In this document: positions 49,810 through 58,146 of the stretch, piece by piece
Position numbering within the stretch: the first letter of the stretch is position 1
Layout: each line of letters begins with the position of its first letter
NCBI RefSeq assembly: GCF_022179445.1
Contig: NZ_BPQU01000018.1
Location: 39,525 to 103,524 of the forward strand
DNA length: 64,000 nucleotides
DNA from: Methylobacterium mesophilicum
Lineage (GTDB): Bacteria > Pseudomonadota > Alphaproteobacteria > Rhizobiales > Beijerinckiaceae
Reading direction: 5' to 3'
Made by a program: the position numbers and the translations under genes
Notes under the pieces: generated by a model
The model's database searches: none
The model's input: the letters and a program-made list of their open reading frames with translations, nothing else
What the model was told of the DNA's origin: nothing

Positions 49810-50157
49810 TCATGCGCCCGCGGGGGCGAACTGGACGAACGCCCCCGCGAAGGCTGCAACGCCCGACAATGCTCCTGCCACCTGATAGGCGACAGCAGGT
49901 AATCGACGTTGCGTGAGGACCGTGCCCAGGACGGGAAGGGCGATCAGGTTCATCGCCACACCCGCCAGTACCGCGGCGGCAATGGCCCCGAGGGGAAGGT
50001 AGAGCGCGGCCGTCAGCAAGGTCGGCAGGTCACCGACATTGGCGATCACCCGGGTTCCGCCGCCAGCCAGGAAGCCGATGGCGGCGGCTGCGGTGATCGC
50101 CTCCCTGAGCGTCTCGGTGCCCCGGTAGGTCTGGCCGTCGTTGGCGGTCGTCCCCAT
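49810..50157 (-). CDS. Small integral membrane protein, 115 aa
   Basis: The product has about three hydrophobic helices (AAIGFLAGGGTRVIANVG, LLTAALYLPLGAIAAAVLAG and VAMNLIALPVLGTVL, and VAYQVAGALSGVAAFAGAFV) and a polar N-terminus. No family is recognised. An inverted-repeat operator-like site lies about 60 bp upstream of the ATG, suggesting dedicated control. The start codon and helices fit a genuine gene. Confidence 0.55.
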   Translation of the reverse strand: MGTTANDGQTYRGTETLREAITAAAAIGFLAGGGTRVIANVGDLPTLLTAALYLPLGAIAAAVLAGVAMNLIALPVLGTVLTQRRLPAVAYQVAGALSGVAAFAGAFVQFAPAGA

Positions 50158-50210
50158 GACGGTTCTCTCCCGAACGTTCGGCAGTGACCGTCGCCGATAG
50201 GCGTATCATT

Positions 50211-50236
50211 TACAATCAGGAGTTGTACTTACAACT
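50211..50236. promoter_or_regulatory. Overlapping TACAA/TTGTA palindromes
   Basis: Three half-sites alternate: TACAA (50211-50215), TTGTA (50223-50227) and TACAA (50230-50234). AGTTGTA-CT-TACAACT is a perfect 7-bp inverted repeat. The site is in an AT-rich patch upstream of the minus-strand membrane protein gene. It resembles operators bound by dimeric winged-helix repressors with TACA/TGTA half-sites (BlaI-type); the regulator is unknown. Confidence 0.45.
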
Positions 50237-50314
50237 GTGATGCACGCTGGACGACAGAACGGGGTTAACTCGCCGGCTGCCCGACCCGGACCGCCAGAAG
50301 CGAAGAGGCATCGA

Positions 50315-50440
50315 TCAGTGGTGCTCACGTCGAACGGCGCGGGCCTCCGATGACCGGTTCGCCCCATCCGCCGCGCCGGCCACCTGCGCCAGCGCGCGCC
50401 GGCGCATGATCGCGTAATACTTCCGGTGGTTCGACATCAT
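50315..50440 (-). CDS. Candidate 41-aa basic peptide
   Basis: The frame encodes a basic peptide (MMSNHRKYYAIMRRRALAQV then AGAADGANRSSEARAVRREH) with a GGGGGG stretch directly before two ATG codons. That G-run is also one arm of a hairpin (50441-50468), so translation could be masked. No homologue is known to me. Treat as a candidate only. Confidence 0.3.
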   Translation of the reverse strand: MMSNHRKYYAIMRRRALAQVAGAADGANRSSEARAVRREHH

Positions 50441-50493
50441 CCCCCCGCGAAGCGCGAGCGCCGGGGGGTACCGTGCGGCTCGCCGCATCGTGT

Positions 50494-50516
50494 CGCCTGA
50501 TCCCGTCGATCAGGCG
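50494..50516 (-). terminator. 9-bp hairpin after the subtilisin autotransporter
   Basis: CGCCTGATC and GATCAGGCG pair perfectly around a 5-nt loop, about 50 bp beyond the stop of the minus-strand autotransporter gene. A U-run is lacking, but position and symmetry favour a 3'-end signal. Confidence 0.45.
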
Positions 50517-50564
50517 GCAGATCGCGACCGCGGCTACCGGGCAGTCGCCGCGCCAGCGCTTGCC

Positions 50565-53500
50565 CTACCAGGCCGCCTGCAACCCAGCGGAGAAGACCTG
50601 GGCGGTGGCGTTGGGGCGGACCTCGCCGGTGTAGCTCGCCGAGAGGGAGACGCCCTGCGCCACCGGGCCGGACAGGCTCACGCCGAGCACGGCCCCATCC
50701 CGGGACAGCGCAGAGGTGCGGGTCGAGAACGGCACCCCGAACAGGCTCGAGCGCACCACGGCGGCGGTGTCGGCCAGCTCGTGCGCCCAATACGCCCGGG
50801 CATCCAGGCGCAGCCCAGCGCCCGCATCCAGCGCCACGCTGGCGATCCGGCCGCCGGCCAGAATCCGGGCCCCCTCCAACGTCGCCGTGGTGAAGGCCTG
50901 CTCGGCTAGACCGCCACGCTCGACGACCCGGCCGCGGCTCAGCCGGTCGTAGCTGAAGCCCAACTCGGGCACGACCTCGACCGGCAGGCCGGTGCCGATC
51001 GCGTAGCCGGCGAACCCGGACAGGCTCAGGTCGCCGCCCGCGGGGGCGCCGTGCGCCCGGGTCAGGTTCGAGCCGAGCGTCACCGTCCGGTCGACCCGGC
51101 CGTCGGCATAGGCGCCCCCGGCCGTGCCGCGCAGGACGACGGCACCGAGCCGGGTTGTGCCGTACACCGTGCCGCCGTAGCTGTCGGCGCTGAACGAGCC
51201 GGGCGCGAAGCCGGCCCCGCCGCTTCGGGAGGCCCCGGTCTCGCGCAGGTAGCTGAACGCACCGCCCACCAGTGTGTCGCGCCCGACCTGGCGATCGACG
51301 CCCAGCAGCAGGCCGCCGGCATCGAGGTTGGCCCCGCCGGCGGCGCGGTCGCCGCCGCGGCTGCCGAAGCCGTAGAGCGCGTCCGCCCAGATCCGGCCCT
51401 CGCCGGAGGCCAACGGCTGGTCGGGGGCGCCCGCCCCGCCGCGCAGGTCGATCGCGGTGCGGTTGGGCCCGAGCCCGGCGCCGCCGGCGCTGAAGCTGGC
51501 GCTGCCGCCGCCGAAGCTCATGTGCCGGTCGATCGTGGCGGTGACCAGCCGACGCGCCGTGAGGTCGGCCATCACGGCGTCGCCGTAGCTCTGACCCGAC
51601 AGGCTGGCGAGCCCGCCCGCCAGGGAACCCGGCGCCGTCGCGTAGATCGGATCGAAGAACCGCGCGCGCGCCGCGTCGGGCCGGGTGCCGGCGTCCGGCC
51701 GGGCCAGGTCGAGGGTCGCGCCGACCGCCCGGGCATTGCCGGTCTGGGCCAGGCCCAGGGGCGCGAGGTTGCCGTAGGCGGCGGGCGTGACCACCAGGTC
51801 GAGGCCGGTGGCGCCGTAGAGCGCGTCGAAGCGCGTGGCCGCGGGCAAGCCGGCCGCCGGCTGGGCGAGCCCGCTGAACGACCCGCCGAGGCCCGCCTGC
51901 GCCCCCAGCACCGAGAAGCGCTGGCCCAGCGGCGGCGTGAAGGTGTTGCCGGCATTGCCAGTAATCCCACGCAGCACCGGCACGAGGGTTCCGTTGGCCG
52001 CGACCGCCCCGCTCGGGCCGACCGCCAGCAGGCGCGAGTAGTTGCCTGCCCCGGCGCCGGTGCCGAGGCCGTCGATGTCGATCCCGAACACGCTGCCGGG
52101 GGCGAAGCTCACCGGGCCGGCCACCGTCAGGGTCCCGGGCGAGTTACCCGGCCGCAGGGCGCCGGCCACGACGATCGGGGCGGCGACCGTGCCGGTGCCG
52201 CGCAGGGTCCCGGCCGCCGCCACCGTGATCGGCGAGGTCCAGAACCCGTTGAGCGACAGCGTGCCCGCCTGCACCGTGGTCGGTCCGGAGAAGCGGCCGG
52301 TGCCGGTGAGGTTGAGCGTGCCGGTGCCGACCTTGGTCAGGCTGGTCGGGCTGGTGCCATCCAGGATGGTGCCGGCATACGTGGACGAGGCGGGGCTGCC
52401 GACCGTGAGCCGGCCGTTGCCCAGGACGGCCGAGGCCGATCCGGACAGGGCGGCCACGGTGTAGCCGCCGCCGCCGAGGTCGAGCGGTCCGGTGGTGGCG
52501 AGCGCGGTGATCCCGGTGATCGGGCCGGTGAACACCAGGCTGCCGGTGTTGGTCAGGGCGCCGTTGATCTGTCCGGACAGGCGGGCGGTGCCGGTGTTCG
52601 ACACGGGGCCGCTGAGGGCGCCGTCGCTGACGAGCAGGCCGTCATTGCCGATCTCGGCGGCCGAGAGGCTCGCCCCGGAGGCGACCGCGACCGTGCCGGC
52701 ATTGCCGAGCGCACCGGCCAGCCCGTAGGCGCCGCCACCCGCCACCGACAGGGTGGCGCCCGCGGCGTTGGTGAAGGTGCCGTCGCTGGCGACCGTACCG
52801 GTGACCGCGAAGGTGCCGGCGGCGTTCCGGATCGCGCCGTCGACCCGCCCGGCGCTGGCGACCAGCGTGCCGGTGTTGGTCACGCCGCCTGAGACGGTGC
52901 CGCTGGTCGTGAGAATCCCTGCATTGGCGACGCCGCCGCCGATCGTGCCGGTGTTGGCCGTGTATCCGGCATTCGCCAGGCCGCCGGAGAGGCTGCCGCT
53001 GGTGATGAGGGTTCCGGCGTTGCTCACGCCGCCCGCGATGGTACCGCTGTTGGCGGTGTAGCCGGTATTGGCCAGTCCGCCGGAAAGGCTGCCGCTGGAG
53101 GCCAGCGTCCCGGCGTTGCTCACGCCGCCGGCGATGGTGCCGCTGTTGAGGGCGTACCCGGCATTGGCCAGGCCGCCGGAGATCGCTCCGCTGCTGGCGA
53201 GGAGGCCGGCATTGATCACGCCGCCCGTGATCGTGCCGGTGTTCGCAGCGTAGCCCACGTTGGCCAGGCCGCCGGCGATCCAGCCGCTGGAGTTCAGGGT
53301 GCCGGCATTAGACACGCCGCCCGCGAGGGTGCCGGTGTTGGCGGTGGAGCCGATATTGACCAAGCCGCCCGAGGCGGTGCCGGCGTTCAGGAAGCTGCCG
53401 GCCGTGCCGACGGTGATCGGCGCGACGAGGCGGCCGGTCGCCGTCAGCGCCAGGGTACCCGCAGCCACGAGGGTGCTGCCGGTATAGGTGTTGGCCGCCG

Positions 53501-55238
53501 ACAGGCTGGCCGTGCCGGGGCCGGTCTTGACCAGGGAGCCTGGCCCCGTCCCGTCGGTCATCACCCCCGCGAAGCTCGAGGTCCCGGTATCGATCTGCAG
53601 CGTGCCGGTGCTGTTGAGCGTCACCGGCCGGGCGGTGGCGAAGCCGTCGGCCAGGACTTCGAGCGTGCCGCCGCCGAACGCGAGCCCGCCGGTCGCCGCG
53701 CCGAGGTTGCGGTCGGCCAGGACGCCGAGCACGCCGCCGTTGATGGTTGTGCCGCCGGCGTAGCTGTTGGTGCCGGTGAGATCGAGGATGCCGGCCCCGG
53801 TCTTGATCAGGCCGCCAGGCCCGGAGATGTCGTTGGCGAACAATCCGTAATAGGCTTGGCCCTTGTAGGTGGTGTTCACCGTCCAGGTCGAGGTGAACTG
53901 GCCGGGACCGTCGATCGCCTTGCCGAGGTTGAGCAGGCCCCAGCCGAACACGGCGTTCGGGATGTTGCTCGGACCGTCACCGAGATGGGTGGCGGTGGTG
54001 AACATCGTCTGGGCGATCTGCGGCGCCGTCAGGAACGGGAAGGCCTGCATCAGCACCGCGGCGGCGCCCGCCACGTGTGGCGCCGCCATCGAGGTTCCGC
54101 TGATCGTATAATAGCCGTTCGTATGTTGATCGACCGGATGGTCGTTGCGCGGCCAAGTCGAGTAGATCTCCGTCCCCGGTGCAGATATGCACCAAGCAGC
54201 CGCGGCGCCGCAAAGATTGCTCGACCAATTCGGCGCGTTGTTCTCATCGACGTTCACGACGGCGACAATATAGCCAGAAATATCCGAGAAGTCCGCCTGT
54301 TTCTGCTCGATTCCGTTCACGTCGAAGAGACGATAAACACCGCTATCAGCGTGTTTAGGTGTGATGTACGGAATCAACGATGAGCTGGACGCATTATTCC
54401 AATTATAAATATTTCCGTTGATATGATTGTTACCGGCCGCAAAAACCAAGAGCATGTCCTTTTGGGCGGCTTGCTTGATCGCGTCGTATTCAGATTTCAT
54501 TGCTTCGTAAGAATATTTTTGAAAAACATTTGAGTCTCTAAAAGAATATCCGTAACTACCGTTCAGTATTCTCGCGCCGCGTTCGGCAGCATATTCAATC
54601 GCTGACGAAGTGTCGCCTATGAGTTGAGTGACGGGCTTATTGTAGGTTTTGCTGTCGTCGGTCCCCACGATAGCTCGGAGGGCCAAGATCGTGCTCTCGA
54701 ACGCGACACCCATCATACCGGCGGGGTTACCGTCGCGGGCGGCGCCGATGGTCCCGGACACGTGCGTGCCATGCCCATCCCGATCCACGATCGCGGGCAT
54801 GTCGAAAGGAGGCCGCGCCTGCGAAATCCACTCGTAGAAGTCGGCTGAGGCCGGCGAGATCCGCGTTCCGCCAGGGGTCGCCAGGTTCCGGAACTCTGGA
54901 TGCCCTGCATCTATGCCGGTGTCGACCACGGCCACCAGCACGCCAAGGCCGGTAAAGCCGCGCGCATAGGCGGTCGCGGCATTGATGGCTCCGAGACCCC
55001 AATCGTTCCGATACTCGGGCGTGTCGAAATCCGACGCCGTCAGGCCCAGGAACGCGGGCGAGCGTCTCACGACACTTTGGGCCGCCGCCGGCTCCAGCGC
55101 TGCGGCGAGTGCCACAAGCGAGCAGCCGAGTAGAAGCCCGCGCCGAGCCCGTCCATGCCGCCTTCCGACGCGGCCCGCTCGCGTGTCAGGGCCGCAGCGT
55201 TCACCCGTCGGGCTCATGGCATCGTGCCGGTCTGACAT
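50565..55238 (-). CDS. Subtilisin-family autotransporter serine protease (1557 aa)
   Basis: A long signal region (GLLLGCSLVALAAALEPAAA) leads to an S8 protease domain (about 65-400). Its catalytic residues are AVVDTGIDAGHPEF (Asp106), DRDGHGTHVSGTIG (His156), FAAGNNHINGN (oxyanion Asn270) and SGTSMAAPHVAGAA (Ser383). Next come autotransporter-associated repeats (GGTTINGGVLGVLAD, TYTGSTLVAAGTLAL), a block of near-identical 32-residue repeats, more beta-helix, and a barrel from about 1270 ending VFSAGLQAAW. Such proteins are secreted through their own barrel and act as surface proteases that process other surface proteins, possibly including the other autotransporters here. The catalytic part at about 54150-54620 has lower GC than the repeats and barrel. 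It is divergent from an AraC-type regulator. Confidence 0.92.
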   Translation of the reverse strand: MSDRHDAMSPTGERCGPDTRAGRVGRRHGRARRGLLLGCSLVALAAALEPAAAQSVVRRSPAFLGLTASDFDTPEYRNDWGLGAINAATAYARGFTGLGVLVAVVDTGIDAGHPEFRNLATPGGTRISPASADFYEWISQARPPFDMPAIVDRDGHGTHVSGTIGAARDGNPAGMMGVAFESTILALRAIVGTDDSKTYNKPVTQLIGDTSSAIEYAAERGARILNGSYGYSFRDSNVFQKYSYEAMKSEYDAIKQAAQKDMLLVFAAGNNHINGNIYNWNNASSSSLIPYITPKHADSGVYRLFDVNGIEQKQADFSDISGYIVAVVNVDENNAPNWSSNLCGAAAAWCISAPGTEIYSTWPRNDHPVDQHTNGYYTISGTSMAAPHVAGAAAVLMQAFPFLTAPQIAQTMFTTATHLGDGPSNIPNAVFGWGLLNLGKAIDGPGQFTSTWTVNTTYKGQAYYGLFANDISGPGGLIKTGAGILDLTGTNSYAGGTTINGGVLGVLADRNLGAATGGLAFGGGTLEVLADGFATARPVTLNSTGTLQIDTGTSSFAGVMTDGTGPGSLVKTGPGTASLSAANTYTGSTLVAAGTLALTATGRLVAPITVGTAGSFLNAGTASGGLVNIGSTANTGTLAGGVSNAGTLNSSGWIAGGLANVGYAANTGTITGGVINAGLLASSGAISGGLANAGYALNSGTIAGGVSNAGTLASSGSLSGGLANTGYTANSGTIAGGVSNAGTLITSGSLSGGLANAGYTANTGTIGGGVANAGILTTSGTVSGGVTNTGTLVASAGRVDGAIRNAAGTFAVTGTVASDGTFTNAAGATLSVAGGGAYGLAGALGNAGTVAVASGASLSAAEIGNDGLLVSDGALSGPVSNTGTARLSGQINGALTNTGSLVFTGPITGITALATTGPLDLGGGGYTVAALSGSASAVLGNGRLTVGSPASSTYAGTILDGTSPTSLTKVGTGTLNLTGTGRFSGPTTVQAGTLSLNGFWTSPITVAAAGTLRGTGTVAAPIVVAGALRPGNSPGTLTVAGPVSFAPGSVFGIDIDGLGTGAGAGNYSRLLAVGPSGAVAANGTLVPVLRGITGNAGNTFTPPLGQRFSVLGAQAGLGGSFSGLAQPAAGLPAATRFDALYGATGLDLVVTPAAYGNLAPLGLAQTGNARAVGATLDLARPDAGTRPDAARARFFDPIYATAPGSLAGGLASLSGQSYGDAVMADLTARRLVTATIDRHMSFGGGSASFSAGGAGLGPNRTAIDLRGGAGAPDQPLASGEGRIWADALYGFGSRGGDRAAGGANLDAGGLLLGVDRQVGRDTLVGGAFSYLRETGASRSGGAGFAPGSFSADSYGGTVYGTTRLGAVVLRGTAGGAYADGRVDRTVTLGSNLTRAHGAPAGGDLSLSGFAGYAIGTGLPVEVVPELGFSYDRLSRGRVVERGGLAEQAFTTATLEGARILAGGRIASVALDAGAGLRLDARAYWAHELADTAAVVRSSLFGVPFSTRTSALSRDGAVLGVSLSGPVAQGVSLSASYTGEVRPNATAQVFSAGLQAAW
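52865..53340 (-). repeat. Near-identical 96-bp repeats in the autotransporter passenger
   Basis: About five tandem copies of a 96-bp unit encode GTIAGGVSNAGTLASSGSLS plus GGLANTGYTANS. Matching blocks (for example GCGATGGTRCCGCTGTTG on the plus strand) recur exactly 96 bp apart. In-frame unequal recombination could vary passenger length. Confidence 0.8.
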
Positions 55239-55567
55239 GAGGATCGTCCGTTCAGTCCCAAGGAAGGTTGGTCGCGGGACTTACGCAGGCACTCCTTTGA
55301 CAGACTATGACGCCCCGGGCACAGGGTGCCGCGCACGCGCGATTTGGCACTTCCTTCACCCCTTTTGAGACGTACTGCATGCGGCGGGGCCACGCGATGA
55401 GCGCACTCGATCCGGATTGACCGGCGGGAAGCCTATCCAAGGGTCCGGCCGAGGTGTGTCGAAGAGAATCGATATTATTCGGCGTTTTCAATTTGCTTCT
55501 TGCGGTAGTGCTCGTCGAAAGACTGACATCAATCGCTGGGAAGCGGGATCATTGCGGGTCCGATACG
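55239..55567. other. Divergent promoter region of the protease and AraC genes
   Basis: About 330 bp with no gene. It separates the minus-strand autotransporter from the plus-strand AraC-type regulator, and an AT-rich patch at about 55465-55510 (ATCGATATTATTCGG, TTTTCAATTTGC) is a plausible promoter region. I could not assign individual elements. Confidence 0.4.
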
Positions 55568-56680
55568 ATGAGACATCACAGCGCCCTCGCCGACTCTGCC
55601 GAACAGCAGCGGGGCCCGGCCGCATCGACGGCGTCCCCTGCTGGCGCGGAGGCGTTCCGCTCAGGCGAAGCGGATGCCGCAGCCCCGGCCCCCGGCATCG
55701 CCTGCCTCCGCTTCGAGCCCCCCGGCGATCCGGCCGCGCTGGGCCGGGCCTGGCAGGCGCATCTGGCGCCGGTCTTCGCGGTCAGCTTCGGACCCGAGAC
55801 CGACCTCACCGTCCCGATCGCGATGCGCAGCTATCACCTCGGCGAGCTGCTGGTCGGCGACGTGATCGCGCCCGCGCACATCCTCGAACGGTCGCCGGAG
55901 ATGATCCGCCAGCAGGGGCTCGACCACATCCTGCTGCAGTTCTACCGGCGTGGCCAAAGCCTGGTCGAGACGGACCACGACGCTGAGCCGGTCGGCGAGG
56001 TCCAGTGCATCGTGTTCGACCTGGCCCAGCCCGTGCGCATCGTCGCGGGCGCCGTCGACGCCACGAACGTCGTGATCCCGCGCGTCTTGCTCGAGAAGCA
56101 GGGCTGCCACCCCGACGCCCTGCACGGCCGGCCCCTGGACCACGACGGCGACCCGTTCGGGCGCCTGGTCCACAGTTTCGTCGCCAACGTCGTCGCCTGC
56201 GGCGACCGTCTGGACCAGCGCGAGGCCCTGGCGGCGGCCGCGGCGATCACCCAGCTCTGCGCGACCTGGCTGCGCGGCCGGGATGCGGGGAACCCTGTCC
56301 CGCACCAGGACGTGCGGATCCGGGTCCGCCGGTTCATCGAGGCCGAGTTCGGCAACCCGAAGCTCTCGCCGGCGCTGATCGCCGCGCGGCTCGGCCTGTC
56401 GCGCTCGACCCTGTACCGCGTGTTCGCGCCGCACGGCATCGTCAGCTACATCCGCGACCGCCGCCTGATGCACGCGATGCGGATGCTGGTCCAGGACGAG
56501 GCGCAGCCGGCGCGCGTCTCGCGGGTCGCCTTCGCGGTCGGCTTCTCGGACGAGCGCACCTTCCGGCGCGCCTTCAAGCGCCGGTTCGGCTTCATCCCGA
56601 GCGACGCCGCGCAGCGCCCGGGCCCCGGCCGGGGACCCGAACCCCTGTCGGTCCTGCAGACCTGGATCGAGAGCCTCTGA
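55568..56680 (+). CDS. AraC-family transcriptional regulator
   Basis: The 370-residue regulator has an N-terminal AraC-binding-like domain (FAVSFGPETDLTVPIAMRSY, HLGELLVGDVIAPAHILER, LLQFYRRGQSLVETDHDAEP). A C-terminal AraC double helix-turn-helix follows (LSPALIAARLGLSRSTLYRV, VSRVAFAVGFSDERTFRRAF, KRRFGFIPSD). Its ligand is unknown. It is divergent from the protease autotransporter and convergent with the YeeE/YedE pair, so target genes could lie on either side. I chose the ATG at 55568; the longer frame is low-complexity. Confidence 0.85.
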   Translation: MRHHSALADSAEQQRGPAASTASPAGAEAFRSGEADAAAPAPGIACLRFEPPGDPAALGRAWQAHLAPVFAVSFGPETDLTVPIAMRSYHLGELLVGDVIAPAHILERSPEMIRQQGLDHILLQFYRRGQSLVETDHDAEPVGEVQCIVFDLAQPVRIVAGAVDATNVVIPRVLLEKQGCHPDALHGRPLDHDGDPFGRLVHSFVANVVACGDRLDQREALAAAAAITQLCATWLRGRDAGNPVPHQDVRIRVRRFIEAEFGNPKLSPALIAARLGLSRSTLYRVFAPHGIVSYIRDRRLMHAMRMLVQDEAQPARVSRVAFAVGFSDERTFRRAFKRRFGFIPSDAAQRPGPGRGPEPLSVLQTWIESL

Positions 56681-56725
56681 AGGGGCTGCCCCGCGCGCGG
56701 AACGCCCGGTCCGATCATCGGCCGG

Positions 56726-57184
56726 TCAGGCCGAGGGTCTCACAGAGGGCGCGTTTTTGGCGGGTGCAATCGGCAACAGGCCGTGGAGCGCCATGCCGAT
56801 GAGCATCGCGGCGACGAACACCACGACCGGCACCGCTCCCGTGGACAGGGCCGCCACCGCCGGGCCGGGACAGAAGCCCGAGAGCCCCCAGCCGATCCCG
56901 AACAGGGCGGCGCCGAGGAGCAGGGGCGCATCGATCCTGCGCCGGCCCGGCAGGTCGAAACGGGTATCCAGCACCGGGCCAGGACGGCGCCGGCTCACGG
57001 CATAGCCGAGCCCCGACACCGTGACGGCACCCCCGAGCACGAAGACCAGGCTGGGATCCCATTCGCCCGCGACATCGAGGAAGCCGCGCACGCGGGCCGG
57101 ATCGAGCATGCCGGAGAGCGCCAGGCCGAGCCCGAAGGTGAGGCCGGCGGCCAGGGCCGCGAGGATGCGCAGGGCCGCGCTCAC
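56726..57184 (-). CDS. YeeE/YedE-family sulfur-compound transporter, second half
   Basis: The 152-residue membrane protein has four hydrophobic helices (ILAALAAGLTFGLGLALSGM, LVFVLGGAVTVSGLGYAV, LLLGAALFGIGWGLSGFCPG, VVVFVAAMLIGMALHGLL). It carries the YeeE/YedE signature GxGLSGFCPGPA (Cys105 in GFCPGP). Half-size YeeE/YedE proteins work in pairs as a thiosulfate or sulfane-sulfur importer across the inner membrane, using conserved cysteines. The GTG start overlaps the stop of the partner gene (GTGA on the minus strand). It is part of the sulfur-related region that continues with cysE, the encapsulin and the cysteine desulfurase. Confidence 0.85.
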   Translation of the reverse strand: MSAALRILAALAAGLTFGLGLALSGMLDPARVRGFLDVAGEWDPSLVFVLGGAVTVSGLGYAVSRRRPGPVLDTRFDLPGRRRIDAPLLLGAALFGIGWGLSGFCPGPAVAALSTGAVPVVVFVAAMLIGMALHGLLPIAPAKNAPSVRPSA

Positions 57185-57594
57185 GCCAGCACCCGGGTTG
57201 CGGCCACCGTCAGCATGCCGGTGGCGAGGAAGGCCAGCACCGCCGCGAGCGAGCGCGGCGACAGGCGGGCGAGGCCGCACACCCCGTGCCCGGAGGTGCA
57301 GCCGGAACCGAGCCGGGTCCCGAAGCCGACCAGCAGGCCGGCCAGGGCCAGGACCGGCAGGTTTGCTGCGATCCGCATCTCGGGCCAGCGCCCGGCCAGC
57401 AACGCGAAGGCCGGCGGCCCGAGGACCAGCCCGAGCAGGAAGGCGGCGTCGGCGAGCCAGCGCGCGCGCCCGGGCCGGCCGAGGCCTGCGACCAGGCCGC
57501 TGATCCCGGCGATCCGGCCGTTCAGCAGCAGGAGCATCGCGGCGGAGAGGCCGATCAGCAGGCCGCCCGCGAGCGGCGGGAGATAGGTGCTCAT
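57181..57594 (-). CDS. YeeE/YedE-family sulfur-compound transporter, first half
   Basis: The 137-residue membrane protein is the partner of the downstream gene: helices PPLAGGLLIGLSAAMLLLL, AAFLLGLVLGPPAFALLAG and LALAGLLVGFGTRLGSGCTS. The family signature GSGCTSGHGVCG contains the transport cysteines Cys99 and Cys106. Two half-size units make a full YeeE-like channel for thiosulfate or persulfide-type sulfur. Translational coupling to the second gene supports hetero-pairing. No rhodanese or TusA-like protein is visible next to it, so the intracellular acceptor is unknown; the nearby cysteine desulfurase system is a candidate. Confidence 0.88.
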   Translation of the reverse strand: MSTYLPPLAGGLLIGLSAAMLLLLNGRIAGISGLVAGLGRPGRARWLADAAFLLGLVLGPPAFALLAGRWPEMRIAANLPVLALAGLLVGFGTRLGSGCTSGHGVCGLARLSPRSLAAVLAFLATGMLTVAATRVLA

Positions 57595-57914
57595 GCAGAT
57601 CTCGTTTCGGGGTCTCGTGTCGCGACTCGAAGGCCGCCCCGGCAGCCCCCGACCATCGGGGTAGCGCCCGGGACGGCGCGGAACAAGCCTTGCCAAACGC
57701 CCTTGAACCGGCAATTATCAATTACTTTCAGGTACTTAATGAAGATCGTGCTCTTTCAGGAGCAATCCGCGAACGAAACCTTCTCCTCAACGGCCGGGCA
57801 GGCGGAAGAGCTTCCCTGGAACGAGCCGGGACCTCGCCGGACCCGCTTCGGACTTCGAATCGGGCCGGCACGATCGGCTCCCGCAGCGACGACAGCGCGA
57901 AAGGTTCAGTGACG
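57595..57914. other. Divergent region between the YeeE/YedE pair and the cysE unit
   Basis: About 320 bp, AT-rich between 57700 and 57785, holding the promoters for both directions. One TTGCCA-N17-AATTAT candidate faces the cysE side. A frame is open through here into the 63-aa gene but has no coding character before the ATG at 57915. Confidence 0.45.
57690..57718 (+). promoter_or_regulatory. Candidate sigma-70 promoter for the cysE unit
   Basis: TTGCCA (57690-57695, five of six matches to TTGACA) and AATTAT (57713-57718, four of six to TATAAT) are separated by 17 bp, upstream of the 63-aa protein and cysE genes. Confidence 0.4.
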
Positions 57915-58106
57915 ATGGCGCACGGTGATCAAGTGGTTTTCCAACGGCTCGACCTCGCGGAGATCCTGGGGATCTGGCGCCATGCGCGGGGGCGGATCGT
58001 CGGCATCCACCGGCAGCACGGCCATTCGGCCACGGTCGACGTGAAGTTCGAAGGGCACGAGACGCTGGAGCACTACCTCGCCGACCTGTTCCAGCTGGTG
58101 CATTGA
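57915..58106 (+). CDS. Small hypothetical protein upstream of cysE, 63 aa
   Basis: The product is a compact hydrophilic protein (MAHGDQVVFQRLDLAEILGI, WRHARGRIVGIHRQHGHSAT, then VDVKFEGHETLEHYLADLFQ). It is rich in histidines (seven), with no signal peptide or cysteine. It looks like a small beta-alpha fold and might bind a metal or a partner protein. It is 40 bp upstream of cysE on the same strand and so probably in one transcript. I do not recognise the family; its place in a sulfur and encapsulin neighbourhood makes it of interest. Confidence 0.6.
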   Translation: MAHGDQVVFQRLDLAEILGIWRHARGRIVGIHRQHGHSATVDVKFEGHETLEHYLADLFQLVH

Positions 58107-58146
58107 TGGCGCCCGTAATCCAGAACCCCTGCAGGATCCGCCGGAC

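Larger units (their letters stand above)
50158..50564. other. Intergenic region with operator, small frame and hairpins
   Basis: This 407-bp stretch contains the TACAA/TTGTA palindromes, one candidate 41-aa frame and a hairpin behind the subtilisin autotransporter gene. No larger gene is supported; the frame at 50437-50790 is an artefact of the autotransporter DNA. Confidence 0.4.

Noticed and set aside
52865..53340. CRISPR-like regular spacing of repeats
   Set aside because: The 96-bp units are contiguous, in frame and encode protein repeats; there are no spacers and no cas genes.
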